NCBI RefSeq assembly: GCF_040436345.1
Contig: NC_133218.1
Location: forward strand, 8,291,539 to 8,355,538
Reading direction: 5' to 3'
Source of the DNA: Pagrus major
Lineage: Eukaryota > Chordata > Actinopteri > Spariformes > Sparidae
Length of the DNA stretch: 64,000 bases
Shown: one piece after another, positions 35,742 to 48,281 of the stretch
Layout of the letters: each line of letters opens with the position of its first letter
How positions within the stretch are numbered: the stretch's first letter is position 1
Notes under the pieces: model-generated
Seen by the model: the letters and a program-made list of their open reading frames with translations, nothing else
Databases searched by the model: none
Told to the model about the DNA's origin: nothing
Made by a program: the position numbers and the translations under genes

Positions 35742-36336
35742 CTTTTTACTTCTAGAGATTTAATTTATGCTTCAAAAATCACAAAAGTGGTGTGCATCTG
35801 CGAAGATAATCTTGCTGAACAAAATGTGTAAGTATCATGAGTGAGTCATGTAATTGGCGTAATCCCAACCACCGTGTAACACTGGGAACTGGTGGCTACA
35901 GACTACCATGACAAGCCAAGGTTTAAGTAAGTTATTTATTAGCAAAAAAATTGCACTGTTAAAACCTTATGTGCATACAGATGAATACTTCTGTTTGCAT
36001 TTTTCTTTTTTTTGTTAAATATGAAGAAAATATAGGAAGTGTTGCCAGGTGTCTGGCAAGAAATAAAGTACAATTGTATTTCATTTGTTAGTTCAGTGCA
36101 AGGTTTTAATAAGTAATTAAATAGTAGGGAAAAAGATTTGCACTAACTGTTAAAAACTAATTTAATCAAAATGTATACAAAAGGCTGTTTGCATTTTTGT
36201 ATTACCATATCAATAATTGAAATAAAAAACAAAATTTTCAGAAATATTGCACTTTCTTGTAGAACTTGAACGCTGTCATGGGCCTCCTACGAGATGACAA
36301 TACAGACAGTTGCCCAATCCATCCATCTTCTGGGGA
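35742..36336. other. Non-coding AT-rich spacer
   Basis: No coding or RNA signal seen. Confidence 0.5.
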
Positions 36337-36393
36337 CATTAATGGTCCCCAGAAGATGGATCCTATTGATCCATCTTCTGGGGACCATTAATG
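36337..36393. repeat. Perfect 25-bp inverted repeat, 7-nt loop
   Basis: Arms 36337-36361 and 36369-36393 are exact reverse complements around CCTATTG. A third partial copy of the arm (CCATCTTCTGGGGA) lies just left, at ~36323. Confidence 0.95.
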
Positions 36394-36784
36394 TCTGCAC
36401 AAACGTTTGAGCCAATGCATCATGTACAAGTTTAGATATTTTACTAGATAAGGGAAAGTAAGGGCCTGCTGTTCCATCTATGGGATCACCACAGTCACTG
36501 CAATTTATTCTCTCGTTACCACGAATGTCTGTACAGTATTTGAATGGCGGTCCATCCAATTGTTGAGGGGACATTTCAGTCTAGACTAAAGTGGTGAACT
36601 GACTGACAAGCTAACATTGTCAGCCCCACAGCCACGCTGTTACCATGGCGAACAAATCCAGAAGGCCACACACAAACACTTACCAACTACATGAATAAAA
36701 CTTGAGTTTGTTACAGGGAAAAAAGCTTATTTCTGACTCAAATATAACGTTTGCACATGACAGGGACAAAGTCAAATCAGATCA

Positions 36785-37850
36785 GATGCCCGAAATCACA
36801 GTCACATTGCCTCAGTGGGCTTTACAAACCGTACAGTGAACGACATCCTCTGTCCTTAGACCCTCGAGTCGAATGAGGAAAAACTTGCCATGTTGAGAAA
36901 AAAAAAACCTTTTAACAGGGAAAAAAAAAGATGGAAGAAACCTCAGGAAGAGCCACAGAGGAGGGATCCCTCTTCCAGGACGGACAGATGTGCAATAGAT
37001 GTCGCTTGTACAGAACACAACAACAAAATCACAGTTTACAAATTGCATTGACTGATATCTGATACAATTTATATAATATATGTAAGGTGTGTGGATTCAG
37101 GAGAACGACTGAGCAGGCCGCGGCATCGCCAAGTGGTGCCCAAGCTACACGCCCCCCCACCGTGGTGACCTGGAAGAGGGCAGGCCACGCAAGATAATTA
37201 GCAGTAAAAGGAATTCATCAGAGTGAAGAGGCATCAAATTTTACTGAAATACAGATATGAGGAGATAGTAAAACAGAGGAGAGCAATGATCCAGCGGAGC
37301 CAAGAGTATGACGATCCAGATCCATCAATTTGTGAGGCAGCAGGAGCCAGGAGAGCTAGATGGTCCCAGGGGCCTGTGGTCCATCAGAAGGAAGCCTGAA
37401 TGAAAAGAGCGGAGGAGGAGGAGGAGAAAGAGAAAGAGGGGGAGGAGGAGGAAGCTATAGAGAGTGAGAGAGCCACACAGCTTGCAGCTTGTGGGAACAG
37501 AAAACAAAAACAAAAGTCAGAGAAGTGCAATGTTAATCAGAATAAACAGATTGTTTCTCATCGGCAGGTCAATGTGAATTCTAATATTATGGGTAAGAGA
37601 CTCATTGAGACTAAGACCGACCCACTGAAGAAGCTAGCAATTGAAGTCAAGGACTAATTAAAGGCTAAGCCAAAGAAGTAAGTTTTGAGTTTAGATTTAA
37701 AGGTGTCAATAGAGTCAGATTGTCTGATGTCAGCTGGGAGGTTATTCCAGAGGAAGGGGGCATGATAGGAAAAAGCCCTGCAGCCAGCTGACTTCTGAAT
37801 TCCTTTATTTGTCTCCAAATGGGGAAATTTCTGTATCACAGCAGACAAAG
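36785..37850. mobile_element. Dispersed fish repeat with an antisense LINE RT C-terminal tail
   Basis: Begins CACATTGCCTCAGTGGGCTT (also present at ~9085) and continues through a CTCAGGAAGAGCCACAGAGG block. At 37654-37800 on the minus strand it encodes RAFSYHAPFLWNNLPADIRQ and later DTFKSKLKTY, the usual C-terminal end of CR1/Rex/L2-type LINE reverse transcriptases. I treat the whole as one non-autonomous or composite repeat. Its boundaries are approximate. Confidence 0.6.
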
Positions 37851-39284
37851 GACAGGAATATTACAATAAACAATAACAAAAGTAAAAAATAAACAATATA
37901 ATAAAAAGATAAGAAATAGGATAGACTGTGGGCTGTAGTGTGGGCAGTGTATTTTTATTTACAAATAATAAATATGGGTATTAAAAATTGTCCAGTTAGT
38001 GCAAACCAAATGAGAATGAGAATGGGATACGTGTAGAGTTTGAGTGCACATGTGAGGTGTACTGGGAGCAGTGCTGGTTGAACAGTCTAACAGTCTAACT
38101 TATTAACCCTGGGAACTGTCAGGGTTAAAAAAGTGGGGCTAACGATCAGTGAGGTTTATCCTTGATACAGTGTCATCAGTTTTCACCAGATGTGTTGTTC
38201 AGTGCAGACTAAAGCTCAACGCAAGTTACACGGTGTGATTTTTACCTCATGATCTGATACTGAAGACTTGTATGGCTTTACAATAGAGGGGAAAATGTAA
38301 GTAATAAATACCAGAAGACCTTTTCAGATTTTGTCGATAGCTTTCTCTTTTGGCACTTATACCAACTTAATTTTCATCATTTTTGCTGATACACTGAAAG
38401 TAACCTTACCTTATCCAAATAAAAAAATACATTAAATCATCAAACATATAATTTAAAAAATATCTTGCAAGACATCAATACAGAGCAGAGTTTATTAGAG
38501 GCCATGTTAATTAACCCTACATATCTTACATTATCAGAGGGTCTTGTTCCTACATTGACTGGACTCTTCGACAAACTGGTGTGTTGTTTTCATTCATTAA
38601 ATATATTGTAATAACTTGTGTGTACTCAACAGTTTAAAACAAAGGTTTGGGCTACAGATCCTGGGAGTTGTTTCACAGCTCACTCCTCTGATAGAGAGTC
38701 ACTGAGTTGTTTGTAATACCTCAGAGCTGGTTCAGTATAGCATATACTGCAAACGTGTATATTTAATTACATCCCAGGATTTGATAGAGATGTCAAAGTC
38801 TCAACTATAAAAGTCATTGTAAACATTTTTGTGTCGACAAATCATTTTTTAAATAATGCATCTCCAGAGCTTGTAGAAAGGTGCAGAAAAAATATATCTT
38901 TTTTTATGATTGTGAATTAATAGTTTTATATATTGTTCATGTCCAAAATGATTATTTTGTTTATGTCTGTGTAATAATTCCTACAGTTTGTTCTAGCTTG
39001 TACCAAGGTTTGTCAACCAATAGTGTAATGCTGCTGGCATTGTGAGTGCATTTCTTGATCTGGGACAGACTGAAGGCATGTCTGGAAAAATGTGCGTTTT
39101 AGAAGAAGTTTGGTACCCACTGCCACAACGGGGCTAAATGCTAAAGCTTGCTAATCACAGTAACACACTATGTACTCTGTACAAATGTATCCTATGTATG
39201 GTGTTGTACAGTATGTAAATATACCTATGTACTGGAGGCATGAAGCATGCACACAAATGTTCTCTTTGGGGAAAATAAAAAATC
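37851..39284. other. Non-coding spacer before the copy 3 unit
   Basis: AT-rich, with short runs only. No gene or clear repeat recognised. Confidence 0.5.
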
Positions 39285-39338
39285 TATCACGGAAATAGAG
39301 AAAAATAACAAGATAGAAATCAGTCGTTTTGCATTACC

Positions 39339-39344
39339 TTTATT
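39339..39344 (-). terminator. Polyadenylation signal of hatching-enzyme copy 3
   Basis: AATAAA on the minus strand, 125 bases after the stop, at the place equivalent to that of copy 1. Confidence 0.7.
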
Positions 39345-39468
39345 ACAGATCATTTAGGCACGTGGGGAGTCGTATTCTGAGCATTTGGACTAAAATGGTA
39401 AGAGAAACAACAATCTTTAGCATTGATGTCACAGGTTATAGCAGCTTTAAAAAGTATCAGCATTATTA

Positions 39469-40257
39469 TCAGCAGCCGTAGAGCAGGTTGATCCTCATGA
39501 TGTCCCAGTAGGACATGCCCTGCCTCTGGCCGATCTGCGCGTTGGCGTTGGGGATGGGGGTGATGGAGTCCCTGCCGTACTGGATGGAGAAGGCTGTTCT
39601 TCCATAGTGCATGATGGAGGAGTAGTCGTAGGGGGTGTTCAGGTTGTTGGTGTTCTGCTTGTAGAAGTTGTAGGCCATGTTGGGGTCGATGTTCTCCCAG
39701 TTGATCCTGACGTAGTAGTCGCGGTCGCTCCTGGTCTGTTCGTGCTGGAAGCCCAGAGCGTGGTTGATCTCGTGCTGGATGATGCCGTGGTAGAGGCAGC
39801 CCTGCCTGTTGAGAGAGAGCACCTGTCTGCCTCCCGTTCTGCCCAGAGCGGAGAAACATCCACCTTTGTTCTCCACGCTGATGTAGTCGTACTCGTTCTG
39901 ACGGGGGACGAAGCGGATGCAGGTACTGCTGTGGAAGGCCTTCATGGCGTTGTCGATCTTCTGCCTCTCCCAGCCGCTGAACTCACCGCTCATGGTGAAG
40001 GGGATCATCACCATGCCGTTGGAAGCTTTCCTCCACTGGCAGCTCTGGGACCAGCACGTCATGGCGTTTCTGGTTGTGGGAGCCAGCAGGTCTCCTTCCA
40101 GCAGGAACTCATCGGTGGCGTTGTTGGAGGTCAGAATCCTGGTGGTGATGTCCATGGTGTCTGGGACTTCTTCTTCTCCGCTTCCTTCCTCCTGGAGAGG
40201 ATGTGCCTGACAGAGCCCGAGCAGGAGCAGCAGCAGCAGGCTGGCAGAGGGAGTCAT
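39469..40257 (-). CDS. Intronless astacin metalloprotease, hatching enzyme (HCE-type), copy 3
   Basis: 262 residues, without introns. It differs from copy 1 at only two residues in my reading: position 34 (Thr for Ile, propeptide) and position 227 (Tyr for His, after the Met-turn). All catalytic landmarks are present: signal peptide 1-18, EGD switch 54-56, zinc motif HEINHALGFQHE 162-173, SIMHYG 214-219 and six mature cysteines. The shared unit runs from ~39285 to ~40690, so ~1.4 kb was duplicated in inverted orientation relative to copy 1, 13.7 kb away. Near identity means a recent duplication or gene conversion. Multiple near-identical HCE genes are usual in teleosts and presumably raise enzyme dose at hatching. 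The gene should be functional. Confidence 0.93.
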   Translation of the reverse strand: MTPSASLLLLLLLGLCQAHPLQEEGSGEEEVPDTMDITTRILTSNNATDEFLLEGDLLAPTTRNAMTCWSQSCQWRKASNGMVMIPFTMSGEFSGWERQKIDNAMKAFHSSTCIRFVPRQNEYDYISVENKGGCFSALGRTGGRQVLSLNRQGCLYHGIIQHEINHALGFQHEQTRSDRDYYVRINWENIDPNMAYNFYKQNTNNLNTPYDYSSIMHYGRTAFSIQYGRDSITPIPNANAQIGQRQGMSYWDIMRINLLYGC

Positions 40258-40352
40258 CTTCAGGTTCGGTCTGGAGGCTGTGGAGCTTCTGTGGAGAGCT
40301 GCTGTGGAGAGACTCTGTGAAGCTTGATGTGTGACTCAGTTCAGTCCAGGCT

Positions 40353-40359
40353 CTTTATA
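40353..40359 (-). promoter_or_regulatory. TATA box of hatching-enzyme copy 3
   Basis: TATAAAG on the minus strand, same spacing to the ATG as in copy 1. The block containing it is absent from copy 2. Confidence 0.7.
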
Positions 40360-40699
40360 CTCTCCTCTACAGGTGTGTCTGCAGGAGGATTATGGGTTGG
40401 GGTCCTCACTGCTAGGCCTAAATAAACCTCTGAGGGGAGGACTCCACAGACAAACCTACTTTTTAAACATGGTTTGTTATCTCTGGTCATTAGATGGATG
40501 AACACAGCTTCTGTCAAGATAAACACATTACAAGGTCTTCAACCAACAAGACGTCACATCATCTCTGTCAAACTAACCTTAATTCAAACAGAATAATATA
40601 TATCATTGTCTCTTTGAAAGCTCCTCTTGTAGTTGTTCCATGTCATTTATTTGTGTGTGTAATTAAATAGTTGGGATGCAAACTAATATATGAACTGTG

Positions 40700-43600
40700 T
40701 GTATCTTTGCCTGTTTAAGACTATTAAGGGTGCAGATATCTTATTTATAACAAAAATTGAGCAGCTTTGTGAGGCTGTACTGAGCTACAACAGTGCTTCC
40801 AGCTAACTCCTAAAGTTAGTAACAATGATCATGTTTAAAAGGGATAATGTATATCACATCCACCATCTTAGTTTCAATACTTCCATCTTAGTGTATTAGC
40901 ATGCTAACAACTGATTAGCACCAAAAAGTACAGGTTAGTCTGATGTGAATGTCATTAGTTTTGCAGGTGTTATAAACCAAATATTGGAGAAAAAAAGTTA
41001 CCCAATAATGATGTTGGATTAAAAAAAATAAACTAGGGATCACCAAAGTTATAATGATTAACCCTGAAGATTTTTAATGGAATTTCATAATCCTCCCAAC
41101 AGTTGTCGAAACATTTCACCAAAAGCCCATAATGTCACCGTCATGGTGTCGCCCAGGGGAAAAGTCAAAGAGCCAATTTTTAAATAGCAAACCATAACAA
41201 TGCACTGCCCACACTGTTTATAATTACACTGTTTATATTTGTATGTATAATATATATATATATATACAAGTCTATTTCTATTTCTTACCATTTTATTATT
41301 ATTATTTATATTGTTTATACAATTTTTTACTTTTACTATTATTATTGTTTGTTGTTATATTGAACTGTCCTTTGGCTGCTGTGACGCACAAATTTCCAAA
41401 GTCTGGACCAAAGTGGTGGGATGACCAATGCCATCCCTCTGGCCAAGCTGATGTAGGGTTCAGATCGTGGTTAATTTGTCTACCTGTGAACTGATTGTGA
41501 CTGTCATCTGTATCCATCGATAATCTATTTAAAACTGAAACAATTAGGCAATTAGTGCTTAGTGAACTGATATATAATATAATGTAATTGCTGATTAATT
41601 ATTTAAATCTTTCTCAAATAGAAAATATGTTTTCAGCTTCTTTGGTTGGACAAAACAACCAATTTAGTGACATCACCTTGGGCTTTAGCAAATTGTAACT
41701 GGCATTTTTCATGATTCATAGAGAAAAAATCAGTAGATCTAAGTGATGATGAAAATAATTGTTACTTGGACTTTCTTGTTCCTGCGTTGATCTGATGTTT
41801 GGATCAAATAACTCAGCCTGTGAAAAATATGGATAGAAACAAAGCTTTTGTCCACAGATCTCCTGGGAGTTGTTTTTCAGCCCACTGCTCTCATAGAAAT
41901 CTATTTAGCTGTTTAGAATAGAAGCTGCTTCAGCATATAGACACTATCATAAATCTCAAATCTACTTAATTGAATATTAACTCACACAAGTCATTTTAAC
42001 GATGTGCTTAATTACTGAAATGTCCAGTCCAGAGGTCAAGAGTAGAATGACCTTAAGTTGCTTTATCACCAACAAGACATGCAGCCAACAGGAAGAAGTC
42101 CATAGTCAGACAACATCTGTTAAAGGATGTCCTTTCCAGAGGTCTTATGTACCACATGTTATATTTTTATCACCGTTTTGGGGACAATGTTCACATACTT
42201 CATATCATCATCGACCTCTCCTGGGTTTGATGATTATTTTCTCATTTAGTTGGTTGGATATACAGAAAAAAATAATCCGTTTTTTGGCACAGCTTCAGTG
42301 TGTTTCTGTGATACAAAATAGTTTCCCACAGCCGCTGTTTACTGCAGTTATTCAACAATCATTGAAAAATCAACCACAGAAAAGACATATAATACATTTT
42401 TGTATATATTATATTGCAAAAGCACCAAAAATACTAAATATAATAATAGTTTCTGAGAACAAAGCCAAACCAACATAGGGCATCAAAGGTTTTTGCATTT
42501 TATATAAACTCGGACATCACTGGCATCTGTGCTCTGGTAATTTATTTGCTGGATAAATGCATGAATGCATTCTTCTTTATTTGGACCTTGTGATTAAGAG
42601 GCATCCTAAAATAATGTCCTCAGTTGGCTTGCACTGCATGAGCAGGCACTGTGGTTGATCTTAAATCACCCCGGGTACTCTGAATGACTCCATGAGAAAT
42701 GGACGCTCTTCCTGCTGAGTCCACAGTTTGCCTGATAGATTGTGCTGCTTCAGATGCTATTGAGTTGGTCCTGATAGAGCATCTGAATGGTCCGAGGAAT
42801 ATTGTAAGCCAAAAGCTGTGGGGGTGAGTGGTAAGTGACCTTGGCACTCAGTGCTCTTATTTAACTGTTATGATGGAGGATTTTTCGCCCTGTGTTTTTA
42901 CTGCTGTCTCTGTGGCACTCTGTGCTGCAACCCCGCTGTCATTTTCATTTCTTCCGCATGACAAACTCCAGTGTGGATGGACTTCATCATTCTGATCCCT
43001 GATACAAACGAACAAACACATGGCTATCTTTGTGTTTTAAAAAAAAAAAAATATGAAAAACTGGTGCCAGGACAACCAGTGCAAGATTCAATTTGCCAAC
43101 ACAAAACTGGAGATCATAGTACAGCTGAAGGGAGTACTACAGATGGGAGCCCTTTTGGAGGTGCTGCTGCTCTAATTCAACCATCACATCCAGATTTCCA
43201 GGAGGCATTAACTTTAAATAGCACAATGAAGAGTTACATTACATCCGCCTGAATGGTAGCTGGATAGTTTGCACTGCACCAGTAACACCAGTCCTGAGAG
43301 AAGCACAACAGATGCATCTACTGGACAAATGCATCATGACAGCTGTTACCTTTTTGCAAGCATGTTGACTACAGAGGTCAGAATTTCAGTGTTTATAGCC
43401 GTTGTTAGAATATTGTACAAACATGCCCTTTAAGATAAGATACACACCACCTTCTCATCATGTAGTCACTCTAAGGAACAGAATCATACCACCATAAGTG
43501 TCAAAATATAGCAGCCTAAAGCTTAAAGCACACATTGAAAATCATAAAATAAATATGCTGCAGATTGTAATCGTCCCTAAGCACTGGTCCACAGTTGTAC

Positions 43601-45177
43601 CACAGTACTTCACCTTGTGAACATGTACAACAGTTACAGCAGTGTAACACAGTGTGCTGCTGATGTGTGTAATTGAGTTCTTGTGTGGCAAGTGTTGAAT
43701 TTTTAACCATCCTGGTGCCAGCTGAGTACACTTCAGTCGAGCATGAAAATAGATTACCTCAGCCCAAGCTTTTATCATCGTAACATAACATAACAAAGCA
43801 TCACATAACATTATACTAATATAACACTGCAGTGCACAGGGGTGGGGCTTGGGGGCCCATGCTGTTTTTGCAAGAGCCCTATTTGAGACCCTTATTAAAC
43901 TAGTGGAAATGCTTTCATGCTTCCTGTTTGCACAAATGAGACACACAGTACTAAATTTGGAAAAAAAAGTAATCATTAGTAATGTCAAATCAATTGTAGT
44001 GCTAAATAACAACAAAATGTTATCTCGTGACACTTTTCATATCGAGCAGGTCTAAACCATCTAACTATAAAACATAAAATATCTGTCAGTCTGTCAGCCT
44101 GTTTCTCACATATCTGTTTCTGAGGACCCAAAGAAGTGCAGTGTCGAATTTGGTTTGATTTGGACATGCGGCATACATTTTGAATAAACAGTGAACACCA
44201 CTCTGTGTAGCAGCGGGGCATGGCTGAAGCACTCTGGCTTCATGGCTCTGCAGACTCAAGCTGGGCTGAAATGTGATCCCTCTCACGATCTCATGGGGAA
44301 GTAGACATAAACAAAAGGGAGATTAGCATGGTGCAACAACGTGCTATTAATGTGTTTTAGTGAGATAAAAACAAAAGCAGAATGTTAAAGAAATCTGGAT
44401 GAGTGGGGAGATGCCATCAACATGTGTTTTTTGTATTCTTTAGCAAGAACTGGAGGTGAGATTTTAAGTGTCTGTCAACAGTTGTATGTTACCTAGCGTT
44501 AGCCTCAAGTGCTTAAATGTTTAAGGTTGATTGGTAGCATGTCAGCTACTATGGGATGCCTCTCTCATTGGTTGTTGAGGTCCAGCTCGGGAAGTACCGA
44601 TATAATCATCAAGATTTTTAAATCGCAAATTTCAGTAGACTGTGAGCAGTTCAAGAGGCTTAAGACTGGATCTGTAAACCCTTCATATTACCAGATAACC
44701 TGGCCAATCAGCATGTTTTGGAAGGGCATTGCACTAGTTCTCTTTAATTTACAGAGACCCAACAGAGACAGCGGTGTCTTTTTGTCAGGCATAAACCTCG
44801 GAGCAGACCCAGGCTTCAAGTGGATGGTCGTCTGCCTTGACCAGTTGGGGTTTAGAGACAGAGCCCCACAAAGCCTGAAACATAACTTTATTCACTTCAC
44901 AGCTGCAATGACCTGCCATCTTTGAACATAATAAGAGGCAAAGGTGTATATAAAATTAGTAGAGATTATTTTTATGACTTATAATGTATTCATATATCAT
45001 TTTTGTTTTGAGATTAGCATGAAGGAACTACAACTTGCATTTGGTCTACAGCCCTGAGTGATAAATGAATAAACCTTTCTTTTCAGTGGGACTTGTTTTT
45101 ATTTGACCCCACTGAGAAATACATTTTGGGATTAAAAGAATACAGAAGGATTTGGTGTAACCACGGACAAATAATGA
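40700..45177. other. Intergenic, repeat remnants
   Basis: 41085-41160 and 41395-41460 hold pieces of a common fish repeat (GTTGTCGAAACATTTCACC; GTCTGGACCAAAGTGGTGGG). 41250-41268 is a TA run. ORFs at 42002-42478 and 44509-44925 show no family features I recognise, and I do not call them genes. Confidence 0.45.
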
Positions 45178-46665
45178 GGCAGTACTAGGGCTGCACGATA
45201 AATCGAATTTTCATCGTCATCGCGATATGAACATGTGCGATAAACACATCGCAAAAGACTGCCTGACACGCGATGAATAAGAAAAATCATTTTGTTTACA
45301 TGCGCCATGAGCATGCTAACATTTAGCCTATCAGACGGAGACCTGTTTACAAAGGCCAATCAGACGAAGCCCCAGCTAGCCGTTAGCTACCCTGACAAAA
45401 TTAATCGGCATCAGTTTGGTGGTGATTGCCAGGTTATGATGGCTGAGGGAGGAGAAAAAAGCGATGAAAATGGTCGACGAAGGCCTTGTGGTGAAAAGAA
45501 ACAGCACTTCTGCTATATGAACTTATTTTGGATTCAGGAGAGACGACGTTGTAACGTGAGCTGGTGAAGGGGAAGGTGATGGTCCACTTTAGTGCGGTTG
45601 CTCTGGTTACTCAAGAGACGGCAGGCAACATGTGGGGGTTTTTATTCATAACACTGACCGCACCATGCCAGGTCTCTACGGCACTAACGTTACAGGCATA
45701 CATGCAAATGAACACAGGCCGAGGTTCTTCTACCAACACTTCACAAAATAAAGACAAAATAAAAAGGGAAGTCTTCGCTCTGTTAGCGGTATCCTTTCTC
45801 ATGAGGAGCGGAAGTACACCTGCTCTTCTTCATCGTACAGGTTACATTCCCCACTAAACAAAAGGAGGCGCCACCTAGTGCCGCTACATTAAATAACTGA
45901 CTGTTACAACGTGTTACAATGACAGGTACTGTGTGAGCACATCAGCACATCTGGGAATGTGGTAACAACCTAACAAAGTTAACATGCTGGTTTTCTTGGC
46001 CAAGAACTTGTGTTAAGGGAATAACTAAGGTTGTAACTTGCCCTAACGGGTAGATATTTTTTCCTGATTTTATTTTCTCTTGATTTAGTGGGCTGGCCCT
46101 ACTCTATTTCAGTTTTGTCCCTCATACTATAGATCTCTGCACCTTGTTAGGCAGAGTCAAGGGCCTTGATGATTGTGATGAGAGACATTACAGTTAATTT
46201 AAAGTGCCATGTTTAATTTATATTTATTTAATTATTTAAGTTGTTTCCCCCTGGATGTTTTATTTATTTCAACTCTGCATGGTAAGAGATGTTTTGGTTG
46301 AGTTTACAAGAAAATAGTTTAAAGGGAGCAGGGGAAATTAAACTTTAATTTCATATAGTTATAATGTCTCATTTAAATTAATGTTCTGCTTAATTGGTTG
46401 GGTATTCATGTGCAGTTTGTTCAATAAAAGCATGTTCGAAATAATTTATTTCATTCTTTATTCAGTGGACATTGGCTATTCAATGTTTGGGGTCTATGTT
46501 AGCAGTGTACCTATTAATGCGGAAACACTATTATTAACTGTATAGTTAATAATATGCAAACTTCAATATTTGTTTATTTATCGCAAGTTATATCGTCATC
46601 GCAATATTGAACAGTGTTATCGCACATCGCAGATTTTCCTCATATCGTGCAGGCCTAGGCAGTAC
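45178..46665. mobile_element. hAT-type DNA transposon, non-autonomous, with 8-bp target-site duplication
   Basis: The body is 45186-46657. Its ends are TAGGGCTGCACGATA and, inverted, TAGGCCTGCACGATA: a 15-bp terminal inverted repeat with one mismatch. GGCAGTAC is present directly on both sides (45178-45185 and 46658-46665), the 8-bp duplication expected of hAT. Subterminal ATCG-rich motifs (ATCGTCATCGCGATAT and relatives) occur at both ends. An internal short frame from ~45441 beginning MAEGGEKSDEN may be the remnant of a transposase N-terminus. No complete transposase is present. Confidence 0.88.
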
Positions 46666-48213
46666 AGTGAAATAATTCATAGCAGGCACTTACAGTGTCA
46701 ATAAAGGGGAAACAGTAACACAATGAAGCAGCGATGGAGCACTAATAGAGCAGTCGTATCATTCACTTTCTTTTTCTGATCCCACCTGCCTGACTTTTCT
46801 CTCTGTCTGATCTTCTTTCATACTGAAAATATGCTGTGCTTCTCTCTGCTGCCTTCATGTGACAGAACAGCAAATCCGGTCGCCTCTGATTTCTTACTTC
46901 TAGATATCATGACCTCAGTGACTGTCGGAGCATCTTCATCTCTTCGCAGTAACTTTGTTCTGGACATTGACACAATAAAGATGCCTGGTGGAACCACAGT
47001 CCACCACTCCTACTGCAATGTCCAGCTCTCGCTAAAGGTGCACTATGTAGTTTTGGGGAAGAAATTGTAATCACAGGAGAAACTCTCTTTGTTTTAAAGT
47101 ACAACACAATTTCATACTGTTTTACTTTGTTTATATGTGGCGGACCCTGCCACCTTTCTAGCTTCAAGCAGTTTTCTGGGGACCTTATTTTCCTCTGAGA
47201 AGCTTGTTTATTCAGTTATGGAAAAGATACATATTTCTGAAATTGTACATAATAAAAATCTGACTTCTCCAAACCTGCATAGTGCTCCTTTAAAGAAGCT
47301 GTGGGGGTCAGTGTCTCGCTGCACATCGGAAAATACTGATGAGGAATCAGAGAGGACGGCAGTGACCTTCCCTACTATAGGATATCTACGTTGAACAGAA
47401 AACACAAGAGGAATGGGGCTGGGGCTGGATTTTGGGGATAAAAACGAAAATATTATAAATTTACTGGTACAACACTTGAATCCGACTCTGAAAACTCCTT
47501 GCTGTGGTCCTACACAGATGACACCTGATGCAGGTACGCTTTATTTTTGCAGCAGTGTTGATCTGCAAAGTAATAAAAGCACACCATACATGCAAGTGCA
47601 GATGTGCTGTGTCATTTTACACCCAGCTGATTTGTCAGTGTGTACTCATGAGGCTGCTTCAGAGGGTGCTCTGAAGAAATGTTGCATTTTGGGGGTGCAA
47701 TGAATAAGCTGAAAGTGTGCACAGGTAAAGTGATGATGTGGGGAAACACGTTGACGGACAGAGAAAGAGAGAGACACACACACAGAGAGAGAGACAGAGA
47801 GACAGAGAGATCACACCTCCCTCGCCATGCTCTGGTAAGGATGGGAGGAGGAGGAGGAGCATCATAACACCGCCTGAAGGACGCAGAGCTGCGGCTCGGA
47901 ACCGGGCTGAGAAACCAAATCCAGTCGACACCGGTCCTGGGTGGAGATGCAACATCCCGGATGTGGGGAAACAGCGTCCTGTAGTTCTACGTCGGGGATC
48001 AGAAGCCGTCACACATATACATGCGTAGCCTACGTATTTAAATATGATGTAGCCGATACGCACTGGCAGGACAGGCGGTGAAGAGAGGTCGCAGACGGAC
48101 TGTGCGTAATGCTGAGTGGACAGCAGTATTTCTCGCTGTGTATTTCAGCCTAGACGGGCTATTGACAAAGACATTCGCACTTGTTCTGCAGTGCAGCTCG
48201 TCATTATAACCAG
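46666..48213. other. slco3a1 upstream region
   Basis: Contains a TTAA-bounded MITE (47032-47293) and a GA/CA-rich microsatellite (47757-47812). From ~47830 the sequence becomes CpG- and GC-rich, as expected of a CpG-island promoter and 5' UTR. No TATA box was found. Confidence 0.5.
47032..47293. mobile_element. TTAA-bounded MITE, copy A
   Basis: CTAA-AGGTGCACTATGTAG at the left and GTGCTCCT-TTAA at the right give short inverted ends. The inside carries the family block GGCGGACCCTGCCACCTTTC, shared with copies at 50681 and 59259. Confidence 0.75.
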
Positions 48214-48273
48214 ATGCTCTCCGCCGGACCGGACCCGTTCAGTTTCATGCCGTCCAACCCGACCGGAGCCTGA
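48214..48273 (+). promoter_or_regulatory. Upstream ORF in the presumed slco3a1 5' UTR
   Basis: An ATG at 48214 and a second in-frame ATG at 48247 open a 19-codon frame that stops (TGA, 48271-48273) eight bases before the main start codon. If the transcript includes it, it could lower translation of the transporter. The transcription start is not visible. Confidence 0.5.
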
Positions 48274-48281
48274 GCCGAAGG

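Noticed and set aside
42002-42478. 158-codon ORF
   Set aside because: AT-rich with no domain, no splice context and codon use like non-coding neighbours.
47679-48063. ORFs across the GA/CA microsatellite and CpG-rich DNA
   Set aside because: Low-complexity Arg/Glu-rich shadows in the promoter region of slco3a1.
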